From: Bdellovibrionales bacterium
Lineage (GTDB): Bacteria; Bdellovibrionota; Bdellovibrionia; Bdellovibrionales; UBA1609
Assembly: GCA_016716765.1 (NCBI GenBank)
Contig: JADJVA010000020.1
Location: forward strand, 620,001 to 684,000
Reading direction: 5' to 3'
DNA: 64,000 nt
Part shown: piece after piece, positions 8,582 through 17,160 of the stretch
Position numbering within the stretch: position 1 is the stretch's first letter
How the letters are laid out: the number at the start of each line of letters is the position of its first letter
Notes under the pieces: generated by a model
Databases searched by the model: none
Seen by the model: the letters and a program-made list of their open reading frames with translations, nothing else
Told to the model about the DNA's origin: nothing
Position numbers and translations under genes: made by a program

Positions 8582-10467
8582 TTTTTCTCCCTTTCATTAG
8601 CAGGGTCGGATACATTGAGTGCAGCCACGATGCCTTCGGCAATTGCGCGATTAAATCCCTTCAAGGCCGCAAGCTCCTCGACGTCTGCCCTCCGAATCTC
8701 TTCAAGGGAAGAAAACTGAGTCAGAAGAAATTTCCTTTTCTTCTCGCCCAGACCTCGCACCTTGTCAAGAGAAGAGGAGAGAAGCTCCTTTCCTCTGAGG
8801 CCGCGATGAAAAGTAATGGCTACCCGGTGAGCCTCATCTCTCAGTTGCACCAAAATATTTAGGCCACTCGATCCACGACGAAAGGTCACCGGATTTTGAC
8901 GTCCGGGAAGAAAAAAGCGCTCCTGTGATTCATGAACTTCCTGATCTGTAAACGAACCCTCCGTTCGCGCCTTGGCCATTCCAACCACTGGAATCTCTGG
9001 CCGCCCTAGCTCCTCCAAAACTTCGGTCGCAATTTTTAACTGTCCTTTCCCTCCATCGACCACGATCAGCTGGGGATCTTCCCATTCCGCATGAGAAAGA
9101 CGACGAGACAAAACCTCCTTCATTGAGGCAAAGTCATTCGGACCTATCACCGTGTTTATTTTATATTTGCGATACTCCTCCGGCCGCGGCTGCCCCTCCT
9201 CAAATACAACCTGAGAGGCAACCGTTTGAGATCCTTGAAAGTTAGAAATATCGAAACACTCTATCCGACGCGGAAACTCAGGAAGAAGTAACTTCCGTTT
9301 AATTTCTTCTAAACCCGCGAGATGATCCTCTCTCTTTTTCACTTGGTCTTTAAAGTGGCTTGTGGCATTGGATTCAGCCATACTCATTAGTCTTCGTCCT
9401 TCTTCATCCAATGCATGAATCAAGCGAGGTCGCTTTTTCCCGCGCTCCCAAAACACATCACCAAGAAGTTTAACGATATCGCCGCCCAAATCGACAGGAA
9501 GCAAGATTTCATTAGGTATCACATTGTCTAAATAGTACTGATTTAAAAAGGAAGTCATCCACTCCCGTGGATCTTCACCCAGCTTTTTCACATCAAGTTT
9601 CGGAAAAAAATGCGAGCGATTTCCAATCACTCGACCTGAACGAATATGTATAGTCTCAATCAAAGTGCTCCCCAACTCGCTGTGGTAGGCGACAATGTCG
9701 ATATCCTCTTCGTTGATGGACACCACACTCTGCCTCTCCCAGACCGAAGATATCGCTCTCAAACTATCCCGCAATCTGGCAGCAGATTCATATTTCTCTT
9801 CTTTTGAGGCCGCCTGCATCCGCTGGGTCAAATCTCGAACCAACTTTTTATTTCCACCCCGCAAAAACTTAAGAGCCTCCTTGATCTCATTCAGATAATG
9901 AGCCTTTGTAATGAGATTTGTGCAAGGAGCAGAACACCGACCAATCTGGTGGGTCATGCAGGGACGCTTGCGCGCGACGAAGAATGAATCGGAGCAATCT
10001 CGAATTTTGAAGTTCCGATTTAGAAACCGAATCATGTCCCGAACGGCACCACCGTTGGTATAGGGGCCAAAATAGAGAGAACCATCGCTGATCACCCGAC
10101 GATGCAAATAAAATCTAGGGAAAGCATCTGTCATGCTCACTCGAATATAGGGATAAGATTTATCGTCCTTGAGCCGAATATTGTATCTTGGGCGAAATTT
10201 CTTGATCAAGGAGGCTTCAAGAAGAAAGGCCTCGACCTCCGTGTGAGTGATCATATAATCAATGGAATCAATTTGGTTTACCAGATAGACCGTTTTGGGA
10301 CTCTGGTCTGTGCTCTGGTTAAAATAAGATCTCACCCTCGCTCGAAGACTTTTTGCTTTTCCAACGTAAATGATTTTACCATTTGAATTCTTCATTAAGT
10401 AGACGCCGGGTGACTCAGGAAATTCCCTAATACTTATCTTTAAGACTTCCCTCTTCTCTTCGCTCAT
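8578..10467 (-). CDS. uvrC: UvrABC excinuclease subunit C
   Basis: Makes both incisions, 3' then 5', at DNA lesions bound by UvrB during nucleotide excision repair. Domains in order: the GIY-YIG nuclease at the N-terminus (PGVYLMKNSNGKIIYVGKAK), a Cys-rich stretch (PCMTHQIGRCSAPC), a UVR motif for UvrB contact near residues 205-240, the RNase-H-like second nuclease with ECFDISNFQG and IVVDGGKGQL, and tandem helix-hairpin-helix motifs at the C-terminus (LDKVRGLGEKKRKFLL). I start at the ATG at 10467 (MSEEKRE), which has AGAGG nine bases upstream; an ATG nine codons earlier has no such site. The 629-aa length is normal. It follows uvrB by 39 bases and shares its transcript. Confidence 0.97.
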   Translation of the reverse strand: MSEEKREVLKISIREFPESPGVYLMKNSNGKIIYVGKAKSLRARVRSYFNQSTDQSPKTVYLVNQIDSIDYMITHTEVEAFLLEASLIKKFRPRYNIRLKDDKSYPYIRVSMTDAFPRFYLHRRVISDGSLYFGPYTNGGAVRDMIRFLNRNFKIRDCSDSFFVARKRPCMTHQIGRCSAPCTNLITKAHYLNEIKEALKFLRGGNKKLVRDLTQRMQAASKEEKYESAARLRDSLRAISSVWERQSVVSINEEDIDIVAYHSELGSTLIETIHIRSGRVIGNRSHFFPKLDVKKLGEDPREWMTSFLNQYYLDNVIPNEILLPVDLGGDIVKLLGDVFWERGKKRPRLIHALDEEGRRLMSMAESNATSHFKDQVKKREDHLAGLEEIKRKLLLPEFPRRIECFDISNFQGSQTVASQVVFEEGQPRPEEYRKYKINTVIGPNDFASMKEVLSRRLSHAEWEDPQLIVVDGGKGQLKIATEVLEELGRPEIPVVGMAKARTEGSFTDQEVHESQERFFLPGRQNPVTFRRGSSGLNILVQLRDEAHRVAITFHRGLRGKELLSSSLDKVRGLGEKKRKFLLTQFSSLEEIRRADVEELAALKGFNRAIAEGIVAALNVSDPANEREKK

Positions 10468-10506
10468 GGCACACCCGCCTCTAAAGAATACCAAAAAGAA
10501 AACAGA

Positions 10507-12681
10507 TCATTCCCCATTTTCTTTAGGTTCAAATCCACCCTCTAAAGCCACTAGACTTTCGCTATCAACCTGCCCTTCCTGCATTAGAATTGAGCGCATT
10601 TCGAGTCGCTTGATTTCGTCTCGTATTCGTGCCGCCTCCTCAAATTCCAATTCCTTGGCCGCCTTTTTCATTTCTCCACGAAGGCGCTCCACTTCCTTTG
10701 CAATTCCCTTGGCATCCATTCCATACTTTTTTGTGGGTTCAGAGACCTTTGAATATGATTTTGCACCACCTCTTCCAACTCTCTCCTTGGCCTTTCCCCT
10801 TGTTTTCGCCTTTTCCTCTTGAAGATTAGCCAACAGATCAAAACCATAAATCTCGGCGAGCCCTTTGCTGACTTTCTTTATAATGGTCGTGGGAGTCATT
10901 CCGTGTTCTTCATTATAAGACTGTTGAATAAGGCGTCGACGATTTGTCTCGTCCATGGCCTTTTGCATGGATTTTGTCACAGTTCCACCGTAAAGGATCA
11001 CCATTCCATTGGCATTTCGTGCAGCCCGACCAATTGTTTGAATCAGAGATCTTTCTGAGCGTAAAAACCCCTCTTTGTCAGCGTCCGTAATCGCCACAAG
11101 ACTCACCTCAGGAATGTCCAAACCCTCACGCAAAAGATTAATTCCAATCAAAACATCAAAAATACCCAAGCGCAAATCTCTGATGATCTCCGTCCTCTCG
11201 ACCGTCTTAATATCACTGTGAAGATATTTAACCTTAACACCGAGACCCTCAAAATACTCAGCGATGTCCTCGGCTGATCGCTTTGTTAAAGTGGTGATGA
11301 GCACCCTTTCCTTCTTTTTTGAACGAGCCCGAATTTCACCAAGCAGATCATCTACCTGATCCCGGGCAGGACGCACTTCAATCACAGGATCGAGAAGTCC
11401 GGTGGGACGAATGATCTGCTCCACAATCAGCCCTTCACTTTTGGACATTTCATATTCGCCCGGCGTGGCCGACACATAAATGACCTTATCCATATAATTT
11501 TCAAATTCCTGAAAATTAAGGGGTCGATTATCAAGAGCCGATGGAAGACGAAATCCATGATCAACAAGTGTCAGTTTTCTCGCTCGATCACCTCGATACA
11601 TGCCTCCAACCTGGGGCACGGTGACATGGGATTCATCAATAAAGGTCAAAAACTGAGAGGGAAAATACTCAAGTAAAGTCGGAGGTGCCTGTCCAGGCTC
11701 GCGCCCTGTGAAGTGGCGGGAATAATTTTCGATGCCTGGACAAAAACCCATCTCCGTCATTAATTCTAGATCATAGGAAGTGCGCTGCTCAATTCGTTCT
11801 GCTTCCAAAACCCTTATTTGCTGCCGATAATGTTGAATTCTCTCTCGGAGCTCTTCACGAATTGTTTCTACTGCCACCTTCGCTCTTTCATCGGTACTCA
11901 CGTAGTGACTTCCTGGATAGATTGCAATTTTATCGATTTCCTCAAGGACTGTTCCTCGCCAGGGATCTACCCAAGAAATTCGATCAATAAAATCCCCGAA
12001 AAATTCAATACGAATGGCCTTCTCTTCCTCATAAGGCGGAAGAACATCAACAACATCTCCCCGCACTCTGAATGTCCCTCGATGAAAATCCACATCGTTG
12101 CGCCGGTACTGGATTCTGACCAACTCCCTTAAAAAACGATCCCGCCTCAGATCCATATTTTTTTCTAAACGAATCAATAATCCTTCATAAGCCTCTGGAG
12201 ACCCAAGCCCGTATATGCAACTGACTGAAGCAACAATGATGACGTCACGCCGCTCAAACAAAGAATGGGTCGCCGCATGCCTCATGCGATCAATTTGTTC
12301 ATTGATGGCCGAATCCTTTTCAATAAAGGTATCGGTGGATGGAATATAGGCTTCGGGTTGATAGTAATCATAGTAGCTGACGAAATACTCCACCGCATTT
12401 TGAGGAAAAAGTTCTTTAAATTCAGCGAAAAGTTGCGCTGCAAGTGTTTTATTGGGAGCCAAAACGAGTGCCGGAATGTTGAGCTCAGCAATAACATTCG
12501 CCATTGTAAAGGTTTTTCCGGAACCCGTCACACCAAGCAAAACTTGATGTTTGGATCCCGCACGAATATTTTCAGTGATATCCCGGATCGCCCGCGGCTG
12601 ATCTCCAGCAGGTATAAGAGGAGTGACAAGTTGAAAGTTTCTACCTACCACCGCCTGCGTTCGCCCTTCGCTCTTGACCAA
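10507..12681 (-). CDS. uvrB: UvrABC excinuclease subunit B
   Basis: Damage-verifying helicase-like ATPase of nucleotide excision repair, loaded by UvrA and cut partner of UvrC. Walker A GVTGSGKT lies near residue 50, the damage-probing beta-hairpin is seen as SYYDYYQPEAYIP near 105, and the helicase motifs DESH, TLTKRSAEDI and QTIGRAARN follow. The C-terminal UVR motif (LRGEMKKAAKELEFEEAARI) binds UvrC. At 724 aa it is slightly longer than the E. coli protein because of a basic linker rich in Lys and Gly near 610-650. The start codon is TTG at 12681. It lies 15 bases after cysS and 39 before uvrC. Confidence 0.97.
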   Translation of the reverse strand: MVKSEGRTQAVVGRNFQLVTPLIPAGDQPRAIRDITENIRAGSKHQVLLGVTGSGKTFTMANVIAELNIPALVLAPNKTLAAQLFAEFKELFPQNAVEYFVSYYDYYQPEAYIPSTDTFIEKDSAINEQIDRMRHAATHSLFERRDVIIVASVSCIYGLGSPEAYEGLLIRLEKNMDLRRDRFLRELVRIQYRRNDVDFHRGTFRVRGDVVDVLPPYEEEKAIRIEFFGDFIDRISWVDPWRGTVLEEIDKIAIYPGSHYVSTDERAKVAVETIREELRERIQHYRQQIRVLEAERIEQRTSYDLELMTEMGFCPGIENYSRHFTGREPGQAPPTLLEYFPSQFLTFIDESHVTVPQVGGMYRGDRARKLTLVDHGFRLPSALDNRPLNFQEFENYMDKVIYVSATPGEYEMSKSEGLIVEQIIRPTGLLDPVIEVRPARDQVDDLLGEIRARSKKKERVLITTLTKRSAEDIAEYFEGLGVKVKYLHSDIKTVERTEIIRDLRLGIFDVLIGINLLREGLDIPEVSLVAITDADKEGFLRSERSLIQTIGRAARNANGMVILYGGTVTKSMQKAMDETNRRRLIQQSYNEEHGMTPTTIIKKVSKGLAEIYGFDLLANLQEEKAKTRGKAKERVGRGGAKSYSKVSEPTKKYGMDAKGIAKEVERLRGEMKKAAKELEFEEAARIRDEIKRLEMRSILMQEGQVDSESLVALEGGFEPKENGE

Positions 12682-12696
12682 AACAAACCTACCTCT

Positions 12697-14154
12697 TTAT
12701 TTGGCTACTTCCCAGAGGGTCCCTTCTGGACTGTCCTGAAGGGCAATCCCCTTGGCCGTCAAATCATTTCGAATTCTATCAGACTCTGCCCAATTTTTTT
12801 CCGATCGGGCTCGATCACGCTCTTCCACCAATCCATCAATCACCCCTCTCTCGAGACCCATTTGACTCAGAAGCATATCATCGAGAAGGCGTAAATACTC
12901 CGTCGGTCCTTCTTGAAAAAGCGCCAGAAGATTTCCCTTGTTTTTCAACCAATGAAAAAATACCTCAGAGATCGCCTTCTTTTCTGGAGTCATTTTTCCA
13001 GGCGTTCGGCTCAAACTGTTGTAGAGCCTTACTATTTCAAAGATTCGTGCCATCGCTTCAGGTGTATTGAAATCATCGTCCAAAGCCTCTTCAATCCCCT
13101 TGTCCGCCTTTTCAATTGCTCCTTCAAATTTCTCACTGAGTGGCACCAATTCCAAATTGGTTTTTATAGCTGCTTCCGCGTGAGCCATCGCAGAGTAAAT
13201 ACGAGCCAAACCCGAGATCGCGCGATGAATCTGGTCGGTATTTAAATCAACGGTGCTACGATAGTGAGATGAAATCATCATGAATTTCAAAATTTCGGGG
13301 TCGTATTGCTCGAGAAAGTTTCGTCCGGTGCGCACATTACCCAAAGATTTACTCATCTTCTGATCACCGAAGTTAATCATGTTATTGTGCATCCAATAAC
13401 GCACAAAAGTCTTTCCCGTGCAGCCTTCACTCTGGGCGACTTCATTTTCATGATGCGGAAATACCAAGTCGAGACCACCACCATGAATATCAATCGTGTC
13501 TCCCAATAGGCTTCGCGCCATCGCCGAACATTCGATATGCCAGCCTGGACGTCCAGCCCCCCATGGAGATTCCCAGGATGGCTCGCCGGGCTTCGCCGAT
13601 TTCCAAAGAGCAAAATCCGCCGGGTGCCTTTTCCTCTCGTCCACTCCCACTCTGTGCCCCGCTTCAAGATCCTCCAGATTTTTATTACTCAACTGCCCAT
13701 ACTTCTCAAAAACGTGCACATCAAAATAAACGTCGCCATTTTCGACATAGCCCATCCCTTTTTTTATCAGCTCACTGACGAAGGCAATGATCTCCGGCAT
13801 AAATTCAGTCACTCGCGGATTTCGTGAATGAGGACGTAATTTTAAACTTGCATAATCTTGTTTAAATTCCTGAATGTATTTTTCAGAGATCTCGCTGGCT
13901 GTAACGCCTTCCTTTTTTGCTCGATCGATAATTTTGTCGTCCACATCTGTGTAGTTGTAAATGTAGGTGACTTTAAATCCCTTGTGTTCAAGCCAATTGC
14001 GGACCAAATTAAAAAATATGGCGCCCCGAAAATTGCCAACATGAAGTAAATCATAGACCGTTGGTCCGCAGACATACATACGGACCTCTCCCTCCCTCAA
14101 GGGAACAAAGTCTTCTTTCAAATGAGTTTTAGTATTTAATATCCGCAACCCCAA
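12697..14154 (-). CDS. cysS: Cysteine--tRNA ligase
   Basis: Charges tRNA-Cys in the cytoplasm. The class I signature HVGN follows the zinc-binding Cys in YVCGPTVYDL, further zinc ligands lie in WHIECSAMA and HHENEVAQ, and the KMSKSLGN loop is intact. I choose TTG at 14154 because it has a perfect AAGGAG at 14161-14166, six bases upstream, and gives the usual N-terminus GLRILNTKTHLKED. An in-frame ATG at 14199 would add 15 untypical residues without a well-placed binding site. The resulting 485 aa match the family. Part of the gltX-cysS-uvrB-uvrC transcript. Confidence 0.96.
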   Translation of the reverse strand: MGLRILNTKTHLKEDFVPLREGEVRMYVCGPTVYDLLHVGNFRGAIFFNLVRNWLEHKGFKVTYIYNYTDVDDKIIDRAKKEGVTASEISEKYIQEFKQDYASLKLRPHSRNPRVTEFMPEIIAFVSELIKKGMGYVENGDVYFDVHVFEKYGQLSNKNLEDLEAGHRVGVDERKRHPADFALWKSAKPGEPSWESPWGAGRPGWHIECSAMARSLLGDTIDIHGGGLDLVFPHHENEVAQSEGCTGKTFVRYWMHNNMINFGDQKMSKSLGNVRTGRNFLEQYDPEILKFMMISSHYRSTVDLNTDQIHRAISGLARIYSAMAHAEAAIKTNLELVPLSEKFEGAIEKADKGIEEALDDDFNTPEAMARIFEIVRLYNSLSRTPGKMTPEKKAISEVFFHWLKNKGNLLALFQEGPTEYLRLLDDMLLSQMGLERGVIDGLVEERDRARSEKNWAESDRIRNDLTAKGIALQDSPEGTLWEVAK

Positions 14155-14160
14155 AGTGGA

Positions 14161-14166
14161 CTCCTT
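14161..14166 (-). promoter_or_regulatory. Ribosome binding site AAGGAG deciding the cysS TTG start
   Basis: Read on the minus strand, AAGGAG is followed by six bases and TTG at 14154-14152. No comparable site precedes the in-frame ATG at 14199, so this site fixes the start of cysS. Confidence 0.7.
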
Positions 14167-14219
14167 TTGTTCAAAATATTGACCGATACAGCCCGCCATT
14201 TGGGGCCGTACTTTTCCCC

Positions 14220-15713
14220 TCAGTCAAATGCAGAAAGAACCTTTTCTGCTCGTTCGATTAAAAGACTTTTTTCTAGCAAAGGCACGAGAATCTTTAATTC
14301 CGCCCCATGAGGTTTACCAAGAACCGCAACTCTGATGGGCATAAACAGGAATTTTCCTTTTGCACCACAATCGCTTTTGACCTGCTCCTGAACCGCCAAA
14401 AAGTCGCTCTCACTCAAATATTCAGCCCTAAAACCAATCAACAACTCGCGCCACTTCGCAATCACCGCCGGAGTGGATTCCCACTCCATCGTCTCTTTGG
14501 CCTCAGGCAACACCTGAAAATCCCCCCTAGACAAAGGGCGAAATAGTTCAATCCCATCCTTTAGAGTTTCCATGTATGATTTCATGAGACTCAGAGCTCT
14601 GTCTTGCCAGTCAGGGTCCTCAGAAAATTGAAGGCCCGCCTCGTCCAAAAATGGCTTGAGGCGACCCCATAATTCTTTGTGAGACAATGCCCGCAGATGA
14701 GTGGCATTGACCCATCTCAATTTCACTTCATCAAATACGGCCGGCGATGGATTAAACCGATCCAGACTTATTTGCTCAATCATCTCCTTCATAGACATGA
14801 TTTCTTGCCCCTTCGGCGAGCTCCAGCCCAAAAGTGCGATAAAATTATTGAGGGCCTCGGGAAGAAATCCGCTCAGCCGGTATTCATTGCAACTGGTTGC
14901 CCCGTGTCGTTTGCTCAGCTTTTGTTTGTCAGGACCCAATATAATAGAAAGATGCCCAAACTCAGGAAGGGCAATCCCGAGACCTTCATATATCATCATC
15001 TGGCGCAAGGTATTGCTCAAGTGCTCCTCTGCCCTCAATACATGGGTGATATTCATGAGCGCATCATCAACGACACAACAAAAATTATAGACGGGCATTC
15101 CGCTCGACCGGACAAGAACAAAATCTCCAACCATGTCAGATGGAAATACCACTTCCCCACGAATCAGATCTTTCAGCACATAATTTTTCTTTTGAAGAGG
15201 AGTTTTAAACCGGATTGTCGCAGGCTCCCCCTGCTCAACGCGCCGTTTCGCCTCAAGTGCTGACATGTCCCGGTAAGGACTATTAAATTGCACATTTTGC
15301 CCTTCCGGATGAAGGAGGCTCTTCTTTGCTTCCATTTCAGCGTCTGTCATAAAACAGTAATAGGCATGCCCACTTTCAAGAAGCTGGATCGCATATTGCT
15401 GATAAATGTATTTTCTCTGACTCTGCCGATAGGGTCCGTGCGGGCCCATGTCTTGAAATGTCTTCGGATGAGGACCTTCGTTCCAATTCAAACCCAACCA
15501 TTCCAGATCAGCCAGCTGCATCTGCATGGATTCGTCTGTTGATCGCGCCTCATCTGTGTCTTCGACCCTCAGGACAAAGGTCCCACCCCGGTTTTTAGCT
15601 ATCAAATAGCAGTAGAGAGCTGTGCGTGCCCCTCCGACATGAAGATAGCCAGTGGGACTTGGTGCAAAGCGGACACGCAGGGGCGATGTGAATGCAGGAG
15701 ACGAGATACTCAT
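14220..15713 (-). CDS. gltX: Glutamate--tRNA ligase
   Basis: Charges tRNA-Glu. The class I HIGH motif appears as PSPTGYLHVGGARTAL and the KMSKS loop as KLSKRHGA; the catalytic core spans about residues 10-320 and the alpha-helical anticodon-binding part follows. Its 497 aa are normal for a bacterial discriminating or non-discriminating GluRS; specificity cannot be read from the sequence by eye. glnS is also present in the window, so a non-discriminating enzyme is not needed for Gln-tRNA. I start at the ATG at 15713 (MSISSP), nine bases after AAGGA, instead of the ATG two codons earlier. It heads the gltX-cysS-uvrB-uvrC run. Confidence 0.96.
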   Translation of the reverse strand: MSISSPAFTSPLRVRFAPSPTGYLHVGGARTALYCYLIAKNRGGTFVLRVEDTDEARSTDESMQMQLADLEWLGLNWNEGPHPKTFQDMGPHGPYRQSQRKYIYQQYAIQLLESGHAYYCFMTDAEMEAKKSLLHPEGQNVQFNSPYRDMSALEAKRRVEQGEPATIRFKTPLQKKNYVLKDLIRGEVVFPSDMVGDFVLVRSSGMPVYNFCCVVDDALMNITHVLRAEEHLSNTLRQMMIYEGLGIALPEFGHLSIILGPDKQKLSKRHGATSCNEYRLSGFLPEALNNFIALLGWSSPKGQEIMSMKEMIEQISLDRFNPSPAVFDEVKLRWVNATHLRALSHKELWGRLKPFLDEAGLQFSEDPDWQDRALSLMKSYMETLKDGIELFRPLSRGDFQVLPEAKETMEWESTPAVIAKWRELLIGFRAEYLSESDFLAVQEQVKSDCGAKGKFLFMPIRVAVLGKPHGAELKILVPLLEKSLLIERAEKVLSAFD

Positions 15714-15756
15714 GACCATTGTTCCTTTTCTAAAAATTCAGGTGAAACACAATGGC

Positions 15757-15775
15757 CAAAGATGCCCGATCTTTG
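15757..15775. other. Small hairpin between carD and gltX
   Basis: CAAAGAT and ATCTTTG pair perfectly around a five-base loop. It lies downstream of the carD stop and 44 bases before gltX. No T-run follows on the minus strand, so it is not a canonical terminator; it could be a processing site or leader structure. Confidence 0.35.
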
Positions 15776-15821
15776 ATTCAGGAGCAAATGGGCTTACAAA
15801 AAAATTAAATTTCTCTGGTGA

Positions 15822-16310
15822 TTAGAGTCCGAAAATAGCGGCGATCTCGCCCTCTCTCCTCAGCTCGTCCGTACTCGTCGCGAGAGAAAGTTCTTTAAGA
15901 AGCAAGCTACGAGCCGTATCAAGCATCTTTCGCTCACCAAATGAGAGTTCCTTGTCGACTTTAAGGACAAAAAGGTCCCGCAAAACTTCAGCAATCTCGA
16001 ATACAGATCCTGTTTTGATTTTTTCCATGTATTCGCGGTAGCGACGGTTCCAGGTCTGATTATCGACCTTTACATCGGTATCACGCAAAATGTCGAGAAC
16101 TTGAGCTGCCTCACCCTTAGAAATAATCGGTCGCAATCCAACCGACTGTGCATTATTCCTCGGAACCATGATTTTCATACCAGATTCGACAATCTGAATC
16201 GTATAAAACGTCTGTTTTGAACCCAGTATTTCTTTGGTTTCGATTGCAGTCACTTGGCCAACACCATGGCCAGGATACACGGCATTGTCACCAACATTGA
16301 ATGAAGTCAT
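15822..16310 (-). CDS. cdnL: CarD/CdnL-family RNA polymerase-binding regulator
   Basis: Binds the RNA polymerase beta subunit through an N-terminal Tudor-like domain and stabilises the open complex at rRNA and other promoters. The N-terminus FNVGDNAVYPGHGVGQV is the family hallmark; residues about 1-65 form the polymerase-interacting domain and the rest a helical DNA-binding domain with the conserved Trp in NQTWNRRYREYMEKI. The 162-aa length is typical. The stand-alone CdnL form is known from Myxobacteria and Bdellovibrio, in agreement with the suggested origin of the window. A good promoter is visible 75-100 bases upstream, so it is probably transcribed independently of the flanking asparaginase-like gene. 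Confidence 0.95.
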   Translation of the reverse strand: MTSFNVGDNAVYPGHGVGQVTAIETKEILGSKQTFYTIQIVESGMKIMVPRNNAQSVGLRPIISKGEAAQVLDILRDTDVKVDNQTWNRRYREYMEKIKTGSVFEIAEVLRDLFVLKVDKELSFGERKMLDTARSLLLKELSLATSTDELRREGEIAAIFGL

Positions 16311-16383
16311 TCACTAACCTCCAGCTTACGGTCAACAAAAGTCCCGTCCCCGAAAAAGACCCAAGACCTTCGAACAAGAGAGG

Positions 16384-16412
16384 GTTATAGCATTTTTGAC
16401 ACGACTTATCAA
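16384..16412 (-). promoter_or_regulatory. Putative sigma-70 promoter of cdnL
   Basis: On the minus strand TTGATA (16412-16407) and TATAAC (16389-16384) are separated by 17 bases. A transcript would start near 16377 and leave a leader of about 65 bases before the cdnL ATG. No operator-like repeat is obvious next to it. Confidence 0.5.
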
Positions 16413-16574
16413 ACGATATAAAGATGATTCCGACAATATCCTTGAAAAAAATACTAGATACCGACGCGATCTCTCTTAAAATACGATTAGGCAATCCTGT
16501 TACCTGATAAAACAATCTACATAAAGTGACGCTTTTTGTCTGTGACACAAAATGTCAGTTGGACATCAAAGATG

Positions 16575-17087
16575 TCAGTAAGATTCAAAGGTCCCTGTGG
16601 ATTTATTTTTATCGACATTCGGTGCTACAAACAGATGATTATGAAAAGAAATGTAAAAGCCCGGCTCGACATAATGAGCCAAAGCCATGGCCTCTGCGAA
16701 GTTTTGGGTGGCATCCGAATCATCAAATCCCACGGGCTTCATCGCTCCCGTAAATAGGACCGGTACAGGGGGCGAAGGCTCCTTCGCAAAACAATATTTA
16801 AGGGTCAAGGCCATCGTGTCCGTCCCATGGAGAACAACAATGGGGATTCTATGTTTCAAAGATTCTGAAATGGCCTGCCAAATGAGCTCGCGATCGGAGG
16901 CGGTCATGTGTAGCGAGTCTTTGGCCATCAAAACTCTAAATTGAACTTCGGTATGCGGAAGACGCAAACGACTCAACAGCTTCCTCTCAAGAAGAGATTC
17001 GCGATTTTGCAGATCCCCCTCTAGCTCATCGTAGGACTTTTCTATAGTTCCACCGGTTGTGAACACAATAATCCGTTTCTTATTCAT
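16575..17087 (-). CDS. Single-domain asparaginase-like protein
   Basis: The 170 residues match only the N-terminal domain of type I/II L-asparaginases, which usually have about 330 residues. The first catalytic threonine motif appears as TTGGTIEKSY near residue 10 and the second as VLHGTDTMALT near 85; the FTGAMKP segment is also present. The small C-terminal domain, which closes the active site of the neighbouring subunit, is missing. Short COG0252-type proteins of this size exist in other proteobacteria, so it may be a genuine separate family and not a truncation; the stop is followed at once by non-coding sequence. Activity on asparagine is not assured. The region 16311-16574 upstream of cdnL separates it from that gene. 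Confidence 0.75.
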   Translation of the reverse strand: MNKKRIIVFTTGGTIEKSYDELEGDLQNRESLLERKLLSRLRLPHTEVQFRVLMAKDSLHMTASDRELIWQAISESLKHRIPIVVLHGTDTMALTLKYCFAKEPSPPVPVLFTGAMKPVGFDDSDATQNFAEAMALAHYVEPGFYISFHNHLFVAPNVDKNKSTGTFESY

Positions 17088-17160
17088 GACTCTGAAATAT
17101 CATATTTACTTGCGAGAGCCAGCCAATTTCATGTTATGAGTCAAGTTGACGAGGTCTGTA

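Noticed and set aside
12265..12894. 209-codon plus-strand frame
   Set aside because: Lies antisense to uvrB and cysS, which are certain; no binding site or family match.
14679..15263. 194-codon plus-strand frame
   Set aside because: Antisense to gltX; composition of a shadow frame.
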